Shown here piece by piece: positions 46,101-59,520 of a stretch of 64,000 nt of DNA; positions within the stretch are counted from its first letter, which is position 1, and the number at the start of each line of letters is the position of its first letter. Source of the DNA: Rhea pennata (taxonomy: Eukaryota; Chordata; Aves; Rheiformes; Rheidae). The DNA lies in assembly GCF_028389875.1 (NCBI RefSeq), contig NC_084667.1, positions 58,320,570 through 58,384,569 of the forward strand, read 5' to 3'. Position numbers and translations under genes: made by a program. The notes beneath the pieces were generated by a model, which was not told where the DNA came from, ran no database searches, and worked only from the letters and a program-made list of their open reading frames with translations.

Positions 46101-47745
46101 CAAGAAGTGAAGGGGAAAGAGAGCGAAGGCTCTCCGGCGCACGCTCCCAGGCACGTGCCTGCGCCTCGGAGAGCTCCTACTGCGGGGTCCTGCGGCACCG
46201 GAGAGCCCTGCGAATCTCTCCGAGGGCCCGCGCTGTGCCAGGCTGCCGGACTGTGCGCTCAGCACATATTTAACCCGGGGTTAGGTTTGCCGAGACAAGG
46301 TCTGCAATCGCGAACAGCTATTTGTTTGATGTGCTTGCCTAAGAGGATTACGCTTATCACGGCGATGTAGCAGCCTGGCCTTGGCACAGGTGAAGCGCAG
46401 GGCCCGAGGGGGTCAGCCTCGGGCCTCCCTTGCCCCCCGCGCGCACGCGGCAGCCGGTCTCTGCTACTGCAGTCGCCAGCCCGGAGGGCTTCGGGTGGCC
46501 TTCAGCGCACCGCTTTAGGGGAAGAATAGTTGTGCCATGCAATGCTTTCTGCTGACCTCACGCTCGGCATTTCTCTCTCCACAACTGGGAGGGAAAAAAA
46601 AGAAAGGATCAGTAATACGAAAAGGTTAGAAAAATGATACGGTGCTTTACAGTCAGGGCGCGAGACGCCTTCCCCGCTGGGCACGGCTCTGAGCAAGCAG
46701 CCAGCCGCGCGCAGCGTGGGCTCGTTGCCCCCTGGTTCCCAGAGCACGCTCGTAGGTAACGCACCAGCCACACGTCTGCCTTTCGCACTGTGGCTCGTGA
46801 ACACCCCTAAGCTCATTACAACAGCCTCTGTTCCTCTTTACATCTGCCGCTTGGAAAGGCTCGGGCACGGCGGCGGAGGAAAGCTGTGTTTCCCTGCAGA
46901 CCTCGGGTGAAGCAGGGCCTGCTGCTGCGGGGAGCCAACGCGCGGGCTCGTCCGCCCCTGCTTCTGGCCGCGCTCGAGGGGACCTTCTTGCTCGCCAGCG
47001 GTGTCGTCTCAGCGCGAGCACGGTCCTTGCTCGCAAAAGCGAGCCTGGCCTGGCCGGATGCACGCGCTGTGCAGGGAGGCCGAACCCGCCGCTTGCTACC
47101 TGCCGTTTTTGCACGTTATTTGCTTTCTACTGTACCTTCAGCTCGGAAAATAGGTATGAAAAAGAGCTAACAAGCTTACGAAAGGTGAAGGGGAGATCAA
47201 ATGTGCGACAAAAACAAATAGGTATAAATAGGGAGACTGGTATAAATAGTGAGAGTGAGAAGCAACTGAGCCTTGCTGCTAAGCGCCGCCGAAAGGTCGG
47301 CTCGCTCGCCGCAAGCTCGCTGCGCTGCGCTGCAACCCGACGCCCTGGGCGGCCGCTTCCAGCGGGGACGCCCGCGGGCCCGGCGGCAGCCGACCGCGGG
47401 AAACGGGAGGGATTTTTTTCCTGTGTCGGTCCTGGTGCTCGGGCAAGGCCTTGGGCACTTTCCCGCGGCCCGTCGGCAGGGAGCGGGGGCCCCTCGGCCT
47501 CCCCTCCCTGCCGGCAGCCCTTGGGGGGCTCGGGCGCCCCCGGGAGCGGGAATGCCGGGCTGTCCGGCGGGAGCGGAGGGGAGGGAGGCGGGTGTGCGCG
47601 GCTGTGCGGGCGGAGGGGGAGGAAGGCCCCGGGGTGCCGAGAGCCGCGGCCATGCCCTGCGCGGCCGGCCGGCCATCGGCTGGGCCTCCGCGCTCCTTTC
47701 GAAGCGCCCGAGGCTTGGTGGTTGGGTTCTGCGGGCTTTTAAAGC
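46101..47745. other. Series of CpG-rich patches, no gene supported
   Basis: GC/CpG-dense stretches occur at about 46110-46500, 46860-47110 and 47275-47720. Long overlapping open frames on both strands (up to 313 codons on - at 47197-48138) are compositional and show no known domain. Possible distal regulatory DNA or a non-coding RNA promoter. Confidence 0.45.
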
Positions 47746-50700
47746 ACTTTTTTTCTTGCAGTTGTTCCCCACTCTTTTGCGATGAGACTTGTTTGTCTGT
47801 GTTTTCTTTCGTGCCACCAGCCTATGCTGCCTTGAGTGTTGTCCTCGCTCCCGACACATGAAGGTCTCCTCTGGTTTCGCTGAGTTAAGGACACTATTGG
47901 TGGCCCGAGGAATCGCCCGTGCTGCAGGCTTCCGACAAGCAGCTCTGGAGGCAGCGGGCCGCGCGGAGCGGACACTGTCCGTGTTCGATACTTTCCCAAC
48001 CTCAGGTGCCACCGACTGGAGCTGACTGCACATGAGGCTCACGTTCTTCTTGCTGGCCTGGCCAGTGGCCCTGGCACTTGGCTTGCTATTGCACACGGAC
48101 ATGTTTTGTGAAAACCAAGGGTGGCAGAGGGTGCGCACAGCTTAGGAGTGAATCATTGCTAGGTATCCTGGAGCATTACCAAGCAACACGGGAGACTGCC
48201 TCCAAGTAACAAGCACTCTTGCAAATGATCAGCCAGCCCCTTCCTTGAAGTGCCCTTCAGAAGAAAATGTTTGCAGTGCTTAAAGGAAAAAAAAGTGCCA
48301 CAAAATAATCTCACAAAGACGACCAAGTATTGCAAGAACAGCGAGAAGAGTTAAATCAAGTTTTTAAGTTTATTAGATGCGTTAGTTAATATTTTCTTGA
48401 GTCATTCAAAAAAAAAAAAGTGGATTCCAACTTAATTATCTACGTCGCCGCAGTAACTCAGTCCATCTCATCCTGCAGGTCTGCCTGGGCTTGCAAACAC
48501 TGCGCTCTTCAGCACGCTGTGTCTCCTGCTGCCTCGCTGCCCCATCCCCAGCCCCGGTCCTGCATGGGGCACAGTGGCCGCTGGGGCCGTGCTGAGCAGA
48601 TGGAGCCTCTCGGCGCCCTGACTTGGGAATTAATTTAAATTAACTCCCGCCGAAACTGCTGGAGGCGGCTTCGAAGCTGAGCATGTGCCACGTGCTCTGC
48701 CGGCAGCGATGCCTTCCTGACCCCGTACGAGGAACGCGTCCCTTGCTCTGTTGTATTAGTCTTTTAAAGTCTTTCTGGGTTACACTGCTTTCCTAGGAGC
48801 TGGAAAATAATATTTTCCAGTAGACTTCCCTCTCCGTAGCGTTGGCCTCCCGCTGCGTTTGTAAGGCAAATTCAGCTGTTGCCTTTGAGTGTCCCGAGCA
48901 GTGTTGGTCTCTCCCTAGACGTGATCGTGCCTTGCGCAGGTGAAAACCGGCAAAGCTGGGGCCTGCCACGAGCCGGGCGCAAAAAAAGCACGAGCTCTGA
49001 GAGAAGCAAACTAATCATTTTAACTGCCCTCCCCCAAATGTGGGATTCTCTTTCTGTCTTAGTTTTCCCCCCCTTTTTTTTTTGGGAGGGGGTGGTGTTA
49101 TTTACATCTCATGCTCTCAAACTCTTTGGAAAACCGACAATTTGCTTTCTTTGGGACCACCGGCGCTTTCCTTCCCGATGGTGACGGTCCTGCCGCCGCG
49201 CGCCGCTGACTTTTGGTGCCTGTCCGAAGTTGCACTGCTGCGGGAGCAAGCGTATCGGCAGCTGAAGGTTCCCCCCTGCAGTAAATCCAAAGCTACTGCA
49301 GGTGTAACACGGACGAGATTTCATTTGCTGGTGCAGATTTTCATGTTCAGGGGGAAAAAAAATAATAATAAAAAAAGAAAATTTCCGCCAAGCACCGGCG
49401 GCGGCCTAAGCACAGCAAGCCGTGACCGAGAAATGCAGCAGGCTGTCGCTGACTGACAGTCGTGTCAAGCCGGGGAGGGAGGTGCATCAAGTAAAATAAC
49501 TTTCTACCGATTCAGGGTGAGTTGAAAGTAAAATAATTTAAGCCATCACTGGCTGGCGGCCCGACGGGCTGAGCTCCCCAGGGCAAAGCGAGCAGAGCAG
49601 TTATCGCGGCCGGCAGCCGTTTCCTGAGGACCGTCTTGTCCTTACTGGGGACCTCTACCCCCAAAGCACTCTGCACACCAGGCCTCGTATTTGCAAGCAT
49701 CCTTCAGCCCACCCTTCGCCTGCATAGGCTGGAAATGTGTCACAGGCTCCTTCAGGCCACTGGCGAGGCTGCCTGGAAGCTCAGAGGGGCCGTCAGCACT
49801 CCAAGGACTTAGGTTTATTTTTTCACCAGGGCTTCGAAGCGCTGAAGGAGAGGCTGGCTGCGCGATCTGCACGGGGAGCCACGGCTGGGTTCGAGCCTCG
49901 CTTTGCTGACAAAGCCGTGGATTGAGCTCTTATCAGAAATCCTGCTGTGAGATGCTAGTGTAAGATGCCACCACCAAAAGATAAAGTGAGAGCCACCAGG
50001 AGTCCGGGATGCGTAAAGCATCTCTGGTGCTGCTATTGCACCCAGTCAGACAGGAAAGGACTGGTGCGGATCCCTTTAGAGCCAGCCAGTAACTGCAGCT
50101 CTTCCACCTCTATTTACTGCTTTGCCTTTGGACTGGCAGGCGAGCTCTCCTGGCGCTTTCCTGAGCTCCCAGCGGGGAGGGCAGGTTGGGAGCAGGTTGG
50201 GAGCGAGCCCAGAGCTGACAAGGTGTCTTCGCCGTGCTCCATGTATTGCTGCGGCTTTTATGGTGGGGACTTGGCGATTCGGGCTGGGGGTGACAACGTT
50301 TTCAGGAATGATGGCCCAGAGCGGATTTTGTTGCTCCGCCAGACTCCAGACTGAGGGTGCAGGTATGAACCCAGGGGGAGCCAAGAGGTGCCACCTTTCA
50401 AAGAGGCATGATATTTCTACCCAGCTTTCCGGCATAGCTCAGAGTCCCGGTTCCCGCTGGGTGTCCGTTCCTGTCCCCGTGTGGTAGCGCAGTGCCCAGC
50501 CCTGCTGCTCACCCCACAGAATGTGCCCACTGCGCGCGTTCGTTTGCTAGTTTGCTTCATTTTCGCTATTCCAGTTCCATTACTGAAGTCAGAAGCGGTC
50601 TGCCTAGCATGGGAGGATGGTTGGTTATCATCCGCAAGCCAGGAGAAGGCAAGGGGAACGGAGCCGGCAGATAAACACAGGATAAACTCGCAGCTGCGAG

Positions 50701-53260
50701 TCGTGAGCCCGCCTCCCTCGGAGGCACCTCTGCTCCGCGAAGGGTGACCTTGCCGGGATCTCCACTGTCCTTTCACCACCTCCTTCCGCTCCCTCTCCAT
50801 GTACTTTGGATAAACAGCCACAAAAAGGGAGCCTTTGTTCCCAGCAGCGCTAGGGGAATGGCTCTTCGTGGTACAGATAACCCTGTTTGCAAACAAGCAG
50901 AGAGGCTTGAGTACAAACAGGAGGGTTCATAATGAATTATTCACTAGCTGTTTTCTCTTGTTTCAAGAAGTTTGCCATAAAAACAGGGGCCAGAAATGAT
51001 GCCACGTGGGACATGTAAGCAATTGCACAGATGATAGAGGTGGAACTTTGGGCTCCCTGGGGACTTACACCCTTCTGGTCTTGGAGAGCCCCTGGTTTGT
51101 GCAAATCTGGTGGCCAGCTCTGCTGTCCTTCAGCATGTGCTTTGGGAGAGCCACCACCATGACCACCAATGCCTTCTTCTTTTCAGGACCTGCTTTCCTG
51201 GTGCGGTCGGCACAGCAGCGTTGGCCTGTGGGACGCCTGCTGTGCTGCCTGTGGGTTTGGGCCATCCCTTGTGGTGGGGGCAGGAAGCCAAGGAGGGTGT
51301 GGGATGCACCCAGTGGCAGGATGAGGATGTGTCAGCATCCAGACTGAGTCCCTCTGGGGTGTTGGACTGCAAGTGGCAATTAAATATGCTTTGTTCGTTT
51401 TTCTGGATGCTTGCTGAAGACCTGAAAGTTTCATTTACAGAAGTGCCAAGTGCCTGCAGCTTTGACAGAGGTCAGTAGGAGCAGTCTTGAACATACAGAG
51501 GGCTTCACAGTGCCAAAAACCCTGAAACTCAGGTCTTGGGGCTTTTCACTTACTTGAGCTCCTGAAATTAATGGCTATTGGGACTTTTTTTTGAGTGACC
51601 TGGTCCACAAAGCAAAGTGGCGCCAGCCCCTCACCTCCTTGGGCTGTTGTCAAAACAGATGCTCTCATGCTTGCAGAGAGCTTGGCGGCTTTAGCCAGGT
51701 ACTCCAGAGAAAAGCCTGGGAGAAAAGAGACAGCGCCGATCTCAGGCAGAGCAAGGACTGTTCAGACTGGCTGAAAATTGGCTAACACCTGAATAAAAAG
51801 CATTGCTGGGTTTTTTCTTTTAACATGGCTGTTCAAAATGCAGTGAAATATATGCCCATTCTTTCTTTTATGATCTCTTATAAACTCTTTTTTTTCAGCC
51901 TGTGTTCTCCAGGGCCTGTAAAATAAATGGGGAGAAACATCATAAAAATGAACAAAATCCTAAAAGAGAGTTTGTTCATATTCTGAGTGCTTATTAACCC
52001 CCCCCTTACATAAATATGTGATTGCTTATAATTCTGTAACTAATTTTAAACCATTGGAAACAAAGCTGTATAGTACAATGACCTTATAGAAATAGAGCTT
52101 CATAAAGAGACGCCAGATGACCTTGGTAAAGGGTGAGAACACAGCAGATGTGAGATACCTCATGCAGTACCTGCATTTTAACATATTCAGAAAAAATTTG
52201 CCTAGGAACTCATAGGTGTCTAGAGAAAAATCCAAATAAAATTTTTCATTCATTTTATGTATTTGTCTTTAAATATTATTTTTGTCCCACGTGCTAGGTG
52301 CCCTACCCAGGAACCAAGCACTCAGACCAGGGATCAGCAAGCTACAAAACCAGTCTTTGAGCAAGCAGAGACTCAAGAAAGGTCATTGGAAAAGGATAGG
52401 ATGCTGGCAGCACTTCGGGCCTTCGTCTAGGATTTTTAGCGTTTTCCTGCTGTCCTTCCAGGCAGCTCAGCAAACGGCCACAGCGATGGCCGAGCCCCAG
52501 CCACAGGCTTGTCTGCGGGAGCTCTTGGGGCTGCTTGGGCCCCTCCTGGGGACTCGGGCTCTGGAGCAGTGGGATGTGCCAGCAGCATCTACAAGCCCCA
52601 GGCAGAATTTGTCAGCCTCCTCTGTTTGCAAAATGGGTATCTCAGAGCCGGCGAGCAATTTCTTCCGTATCTATGGTTTCAAGGGAAACTCATGGAGGAG
52701 GGGAAGAGAGGAGCGGCCATAAAAAGAAAAACAAATGAAAGGTCATAGTGTTTCTGTTCCTTGTGCTGCAGAGCAGCCCTGGATCCTTGCTCGTCCTCGC
52801 CCCCGGAGCAGGAGCATCCTTCCCTGGGTGTCTCAGCTCCCAGACCTATCCTAACCCTTAAAGCAGAGGGAGGGATCCAGGCTTTCCCACAATGTCCCTC
52901 TGGGAAGAAGGGGGATCAGAGGGCTGAATAGGCTGAGAACAAAGCTCGGGAAAGGATCTGTGGACTGAGGCCCATCCTGGAATAAGTTGGCCTGATTCCA
53001 GCTGATTTGAATGTGAATTACACCCATTCAGCCAAGGCCTGGAATTTGCCCATGGCATGAGCAGGCTCGCTGCAGTTTCGCTAGAGGAGGTCATTCCCCA
53101 TCCACAGTGCTGTTTGCTGGGAAAAGAGCTGAGCAAAAGCAGACCATGATGTCAGCTTGAGCTGTGATTCTGCCTGTGAGAAACTGCACTAATACAAACA
53201 ACTTTTTTTTTCTTGTGATCTAAGTTAGATTTTAATTTTAATTAAAAATGAAAGTGTGTT
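47746..53260. other. Intergenic, no gene seen
   Basis: Mostly average composition with moderate GC patches (about 49540-49900 and 50130-50360). An A run lies at about 48409-48419. No coding or repeat feature is supported. Confidence 0.55.
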
Positions 53261-53267
53261 AACAAGG

Positions 53268-53332
53268 GCATACTAATGTGTGTGTGCATGTGATGCAAGC
53301 ACACATACACTCATTCCAATGTGCACACACTC
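53268..53332. repeat. TG/CA-rich imperfect microsatellite
   Basis: TGTGTGTGCATGTG is followed by CACACATACAC and GTGCACACAC, so GT-rich and CA-rich stretches alternate and could pair with each other. Confidence 0.6.
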
Positions 53333-56300
53333 AGTAGCTACTGACTCATTCGAATATAGAAGTGTTTTGTTTCTGGATTGAAACTTGCCCCAGATTCAGC
53401 ATTTTTGGAGTTAGGATTTTGACATGCCCTATAGAGGCCTGCTGAGATGCTCAGAGCAAATTTGGGGTCTGTCCCCAGTGTCTGGGGTGACTCGGGATCT
53501 GGGCTTGGTAACGTAGTGGTGGCTCTGACCTGAAACACAAAAGCCCAAAAGCACTTGAGCTACAACATTCAACCTAGAGGAAGCGCGGGAGAGACAAATG
53601 GTGACACATGTACAGAGGGCATCAACGCCGGCAGAGTTTGGGTGAAGCGCTCTTGGCCGTGATGCTGCTTTTTAGAAAGAAGCAGGAATTCGGCGATACT
53701 CAGGGCTGACAGCAGTATTTGATACAAGTAACATCTGGCCCTGGCAGCCCAGTGGCTCAGCCCAGTGACTTGCACTGCTGTGGTCAGGAGCAAGACCCGC
53801 CGTCTCCATCAAAACCATTTGCCTCGTTGGTGCCAGAAGGACCCAAGCTGGGGCAGAGGCCTCCATGTTCACCCCATCCCTTCAGGCCACCATCATGGGT
53901 GGCACCGGGAGCCAGTCTGTGTTCATGACCCCACAGTCAAGTAGATACTTCTGGGTGGCAAATCAGTCCAGCTGTGGCAAGAGTACCAGCCAAAGCAAAT
54001 GGTGACCAGACATGGATCTGCCAGCTTTAAACACCAGCCTCCACCAACACTGGCTACAAACGCAACATCTTCAGGGACTGGAGACCACGGGAGAAAGACT
54101 TATCAGAGATCTGACTCCCTTTCCCAGCTCAGGGCACAACGTACACCCCATCAGTCATCGTGGGCACAACCCGTACCCTGCAGAGATCACAGTTGACTCA
54201 GGAAGCAAGTGTCACTTCTGGGCCTCTCCTCACATTTCTAGAAGTCTTCAATAAGTAAAAATATCAGAGACAGGACTGAGAAAGTATTGCTTTTTCTATA
54301 TGAGGAAAAAATAATGAGATGCCCTCATTTTAGTGCCTCTGTGGCTATGGTAAAACAGCAGTTTAGGGGGCTGAGGTTCTAGTCACTTATATGACAATTA
54401 TGTTAGGACATGGACCGGCAACACTTGCAGTCTGGTGTGATGCTCTTTGCAAGTATTAGTTTCCTCTTGTTGCTGGAGGGGATGTTCTATAGAAAGAAAG
54501 GGTAAGAGAAGACAAAGTACAAAGAAAGAGAAGAAAGAAAATGCAAAGTGAATGTCTTGTTTCCAGTGGTATGCTAGGGCCTAATGCCCCATCCGGAGAT
54601 GGTCTTCACCAACGGCAGTGAAATGCCCTTGTCTGGACCTCTGTAGCTGAGCACAAGGGGGAAAGAAGAGCATTATTGGCCCCAACTACCCAGAAACAGG
54701 AGGGTGAAATTACACCCTTCTGCTACAAAGCACCAAAACCACCTGATCTCATGTGGAGCTACCCAAAAGCTGAGCTCAGCTAAGAGCAAAACGCAACCTT
54801 AGCAATCCAACCACTTATCAAGGTGGTGAAACACCTAAAGCCAACTAATTTGCTAACAACACATTTGCATCATGTAATCCCCTGTTAGCCTTTAAAGTGC
54901 TAAATCAGGAGTGAAATCAATGTTTTTTTCACCACTGGATTTAATTCAGTCTTTCCAAAAAGCATGAGATTGCTGAGTGCTGCGTTCATTGGCGCTATAT
55001 TATCCTGTTAGATTTCACAGTTTGTCTTGGATAGCTGAGGACCTTCCAATAAAAAGGTTTTGTACCCTGAAGGCTGCTTGGAGCAGAGAGGATTAATGAA
55101 TTGCAAATATAATTTAGTGAGAATCTCATAAATAAAAGGAAATACCTCAAAACCAGGCTGTAAGTCCGCGTGCTACCTAGCGTCAGGTTTCCAATTCGAG
55201 CAGAGGCTTTCCCCAGCAGGACCCATGCTACATGAAATGAGCTGTTGGTGAGATCATCACATGGCTCAGATCTGCTCCGTGTGGCCAAGAAACTCTGTTA
55301 GACGACCAGTGTAAGCTGGAGGGCAAGATGTGATCTCTGCGCTAAGCCCTGCTGACACCGGTTTGAAGGTTAGGAGTCCACCAAGGACCCGGAGTAGCTA
55401 GAGTTCCCTAAAGTTTGATGGAAAGGCTTCCAGAGGATGCATGGCTCATGCTTGATGGGCCTCAGCCTTTATTACTGTTATTTTTTTAATGTTGTTATCC
55501 CATTGTTATTCTGGGAAAAGTCCATCAGGAAAGACCCCCTCTCCTGCTCCCGTGGTCCTGCACCCTCCGCATAACCCGTGCAAGCGGCTCTGGGGTTGGA
55601 AACACGGGGAGGAGGATGAGCGCGGGTAGTTCTTAGCTATCAGGGGTGTCAGCAGGATTGAAGAGCAAACTCTTGGGAAGAAATCCCCTGCTTTCTCCCC
55701 GCTGAGCGCAGGATACGCCTTTGCAGCTGAAAGCCAATGAAGGCTTCTGGACCGCTGCTTCCCTGGCACTGCTGTGAAATCAGATCTGCTTTTCTTCTGT
55801 GACGCAGATCTCATTTTACCTGCCCCTGTTTTCTCCACGCTGGCGACTCGAGGAGACAGCTGTGTCTTACGGTGAGCTTTTGCTTGAAGTTAGCAATGTT
55901 TTGGTGGCAGAGCCTAGCACGCAGGTGACGAACTGATTCCAGGGCCCTCCTGGCGTTTTCCGCCTTGCGCCTGTTACTTTCTCTGTCCCTCCTGAACCAA
56001 TGAAAGAGGCTGGGAGAGGAAATTTAAGGAAACCCTCTGCTGCAAAGCAGCAAGTGGCCAAAGCCATTACTGTGAAAATGAAACATCGGTCCATCTCCAG
56101 GAAAAGGGCAGTGAGCTCCTTGCAGTGCTCCAGAGTGTGGAAGTGCCCCCAGAGGCAGAAAGCCAGCGAGGGGCAATGACGGCAGAGCCCGTCACAGACT
56201 GAACGAACCAGCAGGCACCCGGTTTTCAGTTACTTACTCTCCACAAGCCAGGTCTTCGGGGCTGAATTTTTTCCTGTTCAGTTCCCTTTGGGTGCCTATG

Positions 56301-59300
56301 TCACTTACAAAACTTTGCAGACATGGATTCCCACCTTGCATGTAAGAACAGCGAGACGAACAATTTCAGTGCGGCTGGTTCTTGCAGTGGGTCTGTGTCT
56401 CAAATATTCAAGGACTCCTTTAGAGCCCTCTATCCTGGATTTTTGTGTTATATTCAAATCTTAGCTTCTATTTTATTTTAAAATTTATTCCAGCTCTCAA
56501 TTTCTAGCTTATAACTTTGTCCTAGAAAGACTTAGGAAAACACAAAAATCAAAAGACACTCAAACGCATTGCTTTAAGAACACTCATGATTTTTACACTG
56601 GACGATTTGAGCCTGATGATATCATTAAGTGCATGGGAACACATCAGAAAATGCTAAAAATGGAGTATTCAGGGTAAGCTCCCTGTTAAATAAATGGTAT
56701 AGAGGACCAGTGAATATTAAAACCTCTTGGAAAAAACTGGCACAATGAATGAGAGGTGGTTGGGATGCAATTTGGTACAATTTCTTCCCTCTGCACCGAG
56801 CAAAGCCCTGGGCCCACAGGATGCTGGATGGGCACAGACCCAAGTCCAACAGGATTCGGTCGCCCCAATCTCTTCTTGGGGTTGTAGAAACGGTCTTGAT
56901 CACCCACCTGGGAGCCTTAGCAAGCGAGTAGTTAAAACTTTCCTTCGGACAGAAAAAAAGCTCAGTGACCTACAGCTGCCACAGACTGGCCTTCAGGTGG
57001 TTGCAGTTGGCTGTTAGCAGTAGTGATAGAGGGCACCTGGAAGCTAATGAGCCTTGTGTGGGACCCTGGCATGGTGATGCTGCCCCGGGATGCTGCTCTG
57101 TAATGGTGTGTTCAGCTGCTGTGGGGCAGCATGGGGGGCTGGCCTGGGGGGAGCCTGCTTCTCCGGAGGTGTCTGCCGGGGGTCTTTGCTGGTGGCTGAG
57201 CAGCTCCTGGTGGGCGCCCACTTCCCCCTTTGAGGGGTGCTGACCCACCTCCCCAGGACCTGCAGGAACCGAGCTGGGGCTGGAGGGTCTTGCATGCATT
57301 TTAGGGGGTGGAGGAGCAGAGGCTGGGGGTGTCTGTGTGGTGCTGGTGGGCTCTGGGGAAGACCCCCCAAAATCTGGAGGGCCAGGAGGCGCGTCCCTGG
57401 GGCCGGGACGTGTCAGCAGTGCCCACGGGCTCCCCGTCCCGCCCTGGCGGCCGCTGCTCAGGGTGGGTCGGTTTTCAGACTGCTCTAGGGCCGAGCCTGG
57501 CCCTGCCTGCGACAGCGAGCACTTTGCAGCTGAAGGCTTAACGCTAATGTGCTTGGCGTAATAAGATTTATTATTTCAAATGCGCGATTAAGAGTCGTAG
57601 GGATTGCAATCCTCCATCCCGCCCTGGCACGCTACCGAGCTCCCCTTCCCCCGCAGCGCTGCCTCTCTCAGCCCTGGGGGCCTCCTCTGGGGAGGGAAAA
57701 GGCAGTTTGCTCTCCGCACCGGCCACCCTTCGCATCCGGCGCGTGGGTTTCTGCCGTTCGAGCTGGGCAGACATCGCTCAGTTGCGTCGTGCTGGCCAGG
57801 GAAGGGGCTTTAAACGAGAACGTGATTCTCACTTAAAGTGGATTTCAACCTGCTTGTAGTCGGGGGCTTGCGGGACCCAGCGCTTTGCACCTCGACAGGC
57901 GCGTCCATGCAGGGAACTGGTCTACAAAGCATCGTGCGTTGCACTGCTCTCCTCAAACGCAGCGTTACGGGGCCTAATGCGCCCGGATAGGGGGATCAGC
58001 AGGAAGGAGAACATGTTGCTACTCCTAGTAGTTCAGCCTACAAGTTCCCACGCTAGATATAAATTTCAGATTGGCAATGAAGTATTTTCTACTAAATGAC
58101 TTCAACTGTGTATTCAAACTTTGTACCAGAAAGTCAGGCCAGAAATTTGGAAGAGAATTGAATCTGAATATTAAACTAGTGATTCCCTTGAGGGAAACCT
58201 GCTCAGCTTGCCTGATCCTCCAAGGAGACCTGTATTCCCAAAGAACTAATCTTGCAACTAATGATCACATGAAATAGGGCTCTATCAACAGAAAACCTGA
58301 CTTGCTGCTAGCTGAATGCATGCTAAATTTGTCATTAGCGATAGCGAAAAATTTCATAGCAATGGAGGTATGGAAACATTTTTCATTGAGAAGAAAAACG
58401 TTTTTGGTTTTAAGTGTGTTTTTCTCCGATATGTGAGGTTGGTAAACAGTGATTATGCCTTCTGTAATTTATGTTGAAGGCAATGCTCTGCCTTCCTGTA
58501 GCGTTTTCATTTGATTGTAAGATCTATAGAAGCTAATTGAAGTTGTCACAACTGTCCCCTGAGAGCGATACAGAAAACTTGCCAGTTGTCTTGAAAACAC
58601 AGGTAGCTACTTCTGGGTAGTGGATGGCTAATGACTAACAGGAAGGTAGCTGTTCTAATCCAAATTTAGATCTGTATCCCACATAGCATAAATCTGCTGA
58701 ATTCCATCCAAGACCTCTTAATTTTTTTTGCACATAGGTTGCTGTGTCTTGGGACATCTGCAGGTAGATGCTGTGTCCAGCTGGTGCTAGTGCAACTGCT
58801 GAGCAGACCAGGCTGGATGTGTACTATGGGATATGGAACTAATAAGGAACAAATTAAAACCGGTTATAACTTCTATCACTTAACTTTTGCTGCCTTTTGC
58901 ATTAATTATTACTTTCAGTCTAATCTTACATGATGCTTTCACTTAAAGCCCCATATGCTGACTTTTAATTTTTAAAAAAGTCCATTTTTATTTTAGCAAC
59001 AGATAAGCCTTCAGACCTTGCTTCTAGCTTGAAAATGTGACCAGCCTACCCTTGAAGGGCTAAATGAAACTGGAATACATATAATATATTTTTTCCCCTT
59101 AGCTTTGAGTAGATGGCTCAGCCTTGCTTTATGATTTTGTCAGTGCAGTTAACTGGTCTTTTAGGCCTGGCTGGGATGTCTAGTGCATCCTGTTGCCCCA
59201 GGGACAGCAGATTGGCAGGCTGTGACCCACCTTAAGGGACCCTTGAGGCATGGGATGAATACGGTGACCCCAGGCTGGTAGATGAGGAGATACTGCTGGG

Positions 59301-59520
59301 CCTTGGAGGGCATTTCTGTGTCCCCTCCAGGATTCAGCTGCTGCAGCAGCCCGGTCCTCTTCTTCCTCCTCTGCATGATTGACACTGGCATGAAGGGCAG
59401 TAGGGTTGGTGTCTTCCCTCCAGCGATATTCCTTATTTACTTCCTGTTTTATAGGAGGGGCAGCTCTGTTTGTTTGTTCATTTGGGATTTTTTTTTTTTG
59501 TTCTTATCTTTACAAATCTA
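53333..59520. other. Intergenic, no gene seen
   Basis: Mixed composition, including a purine-rich stretch near 54485-54545 and GC-rich DNA at about 57050-57540. No supported gene, RNA or interspersed repeat. Confidence 0.55.

Noticed and set aside
47197-48138. A 313-codon minus-strand open frame
   Set aside because: It lies in CpG-rich DNA with long frames on other strands too. It is low complexity (P, A, R, G) in the middle with no recognisable domain.
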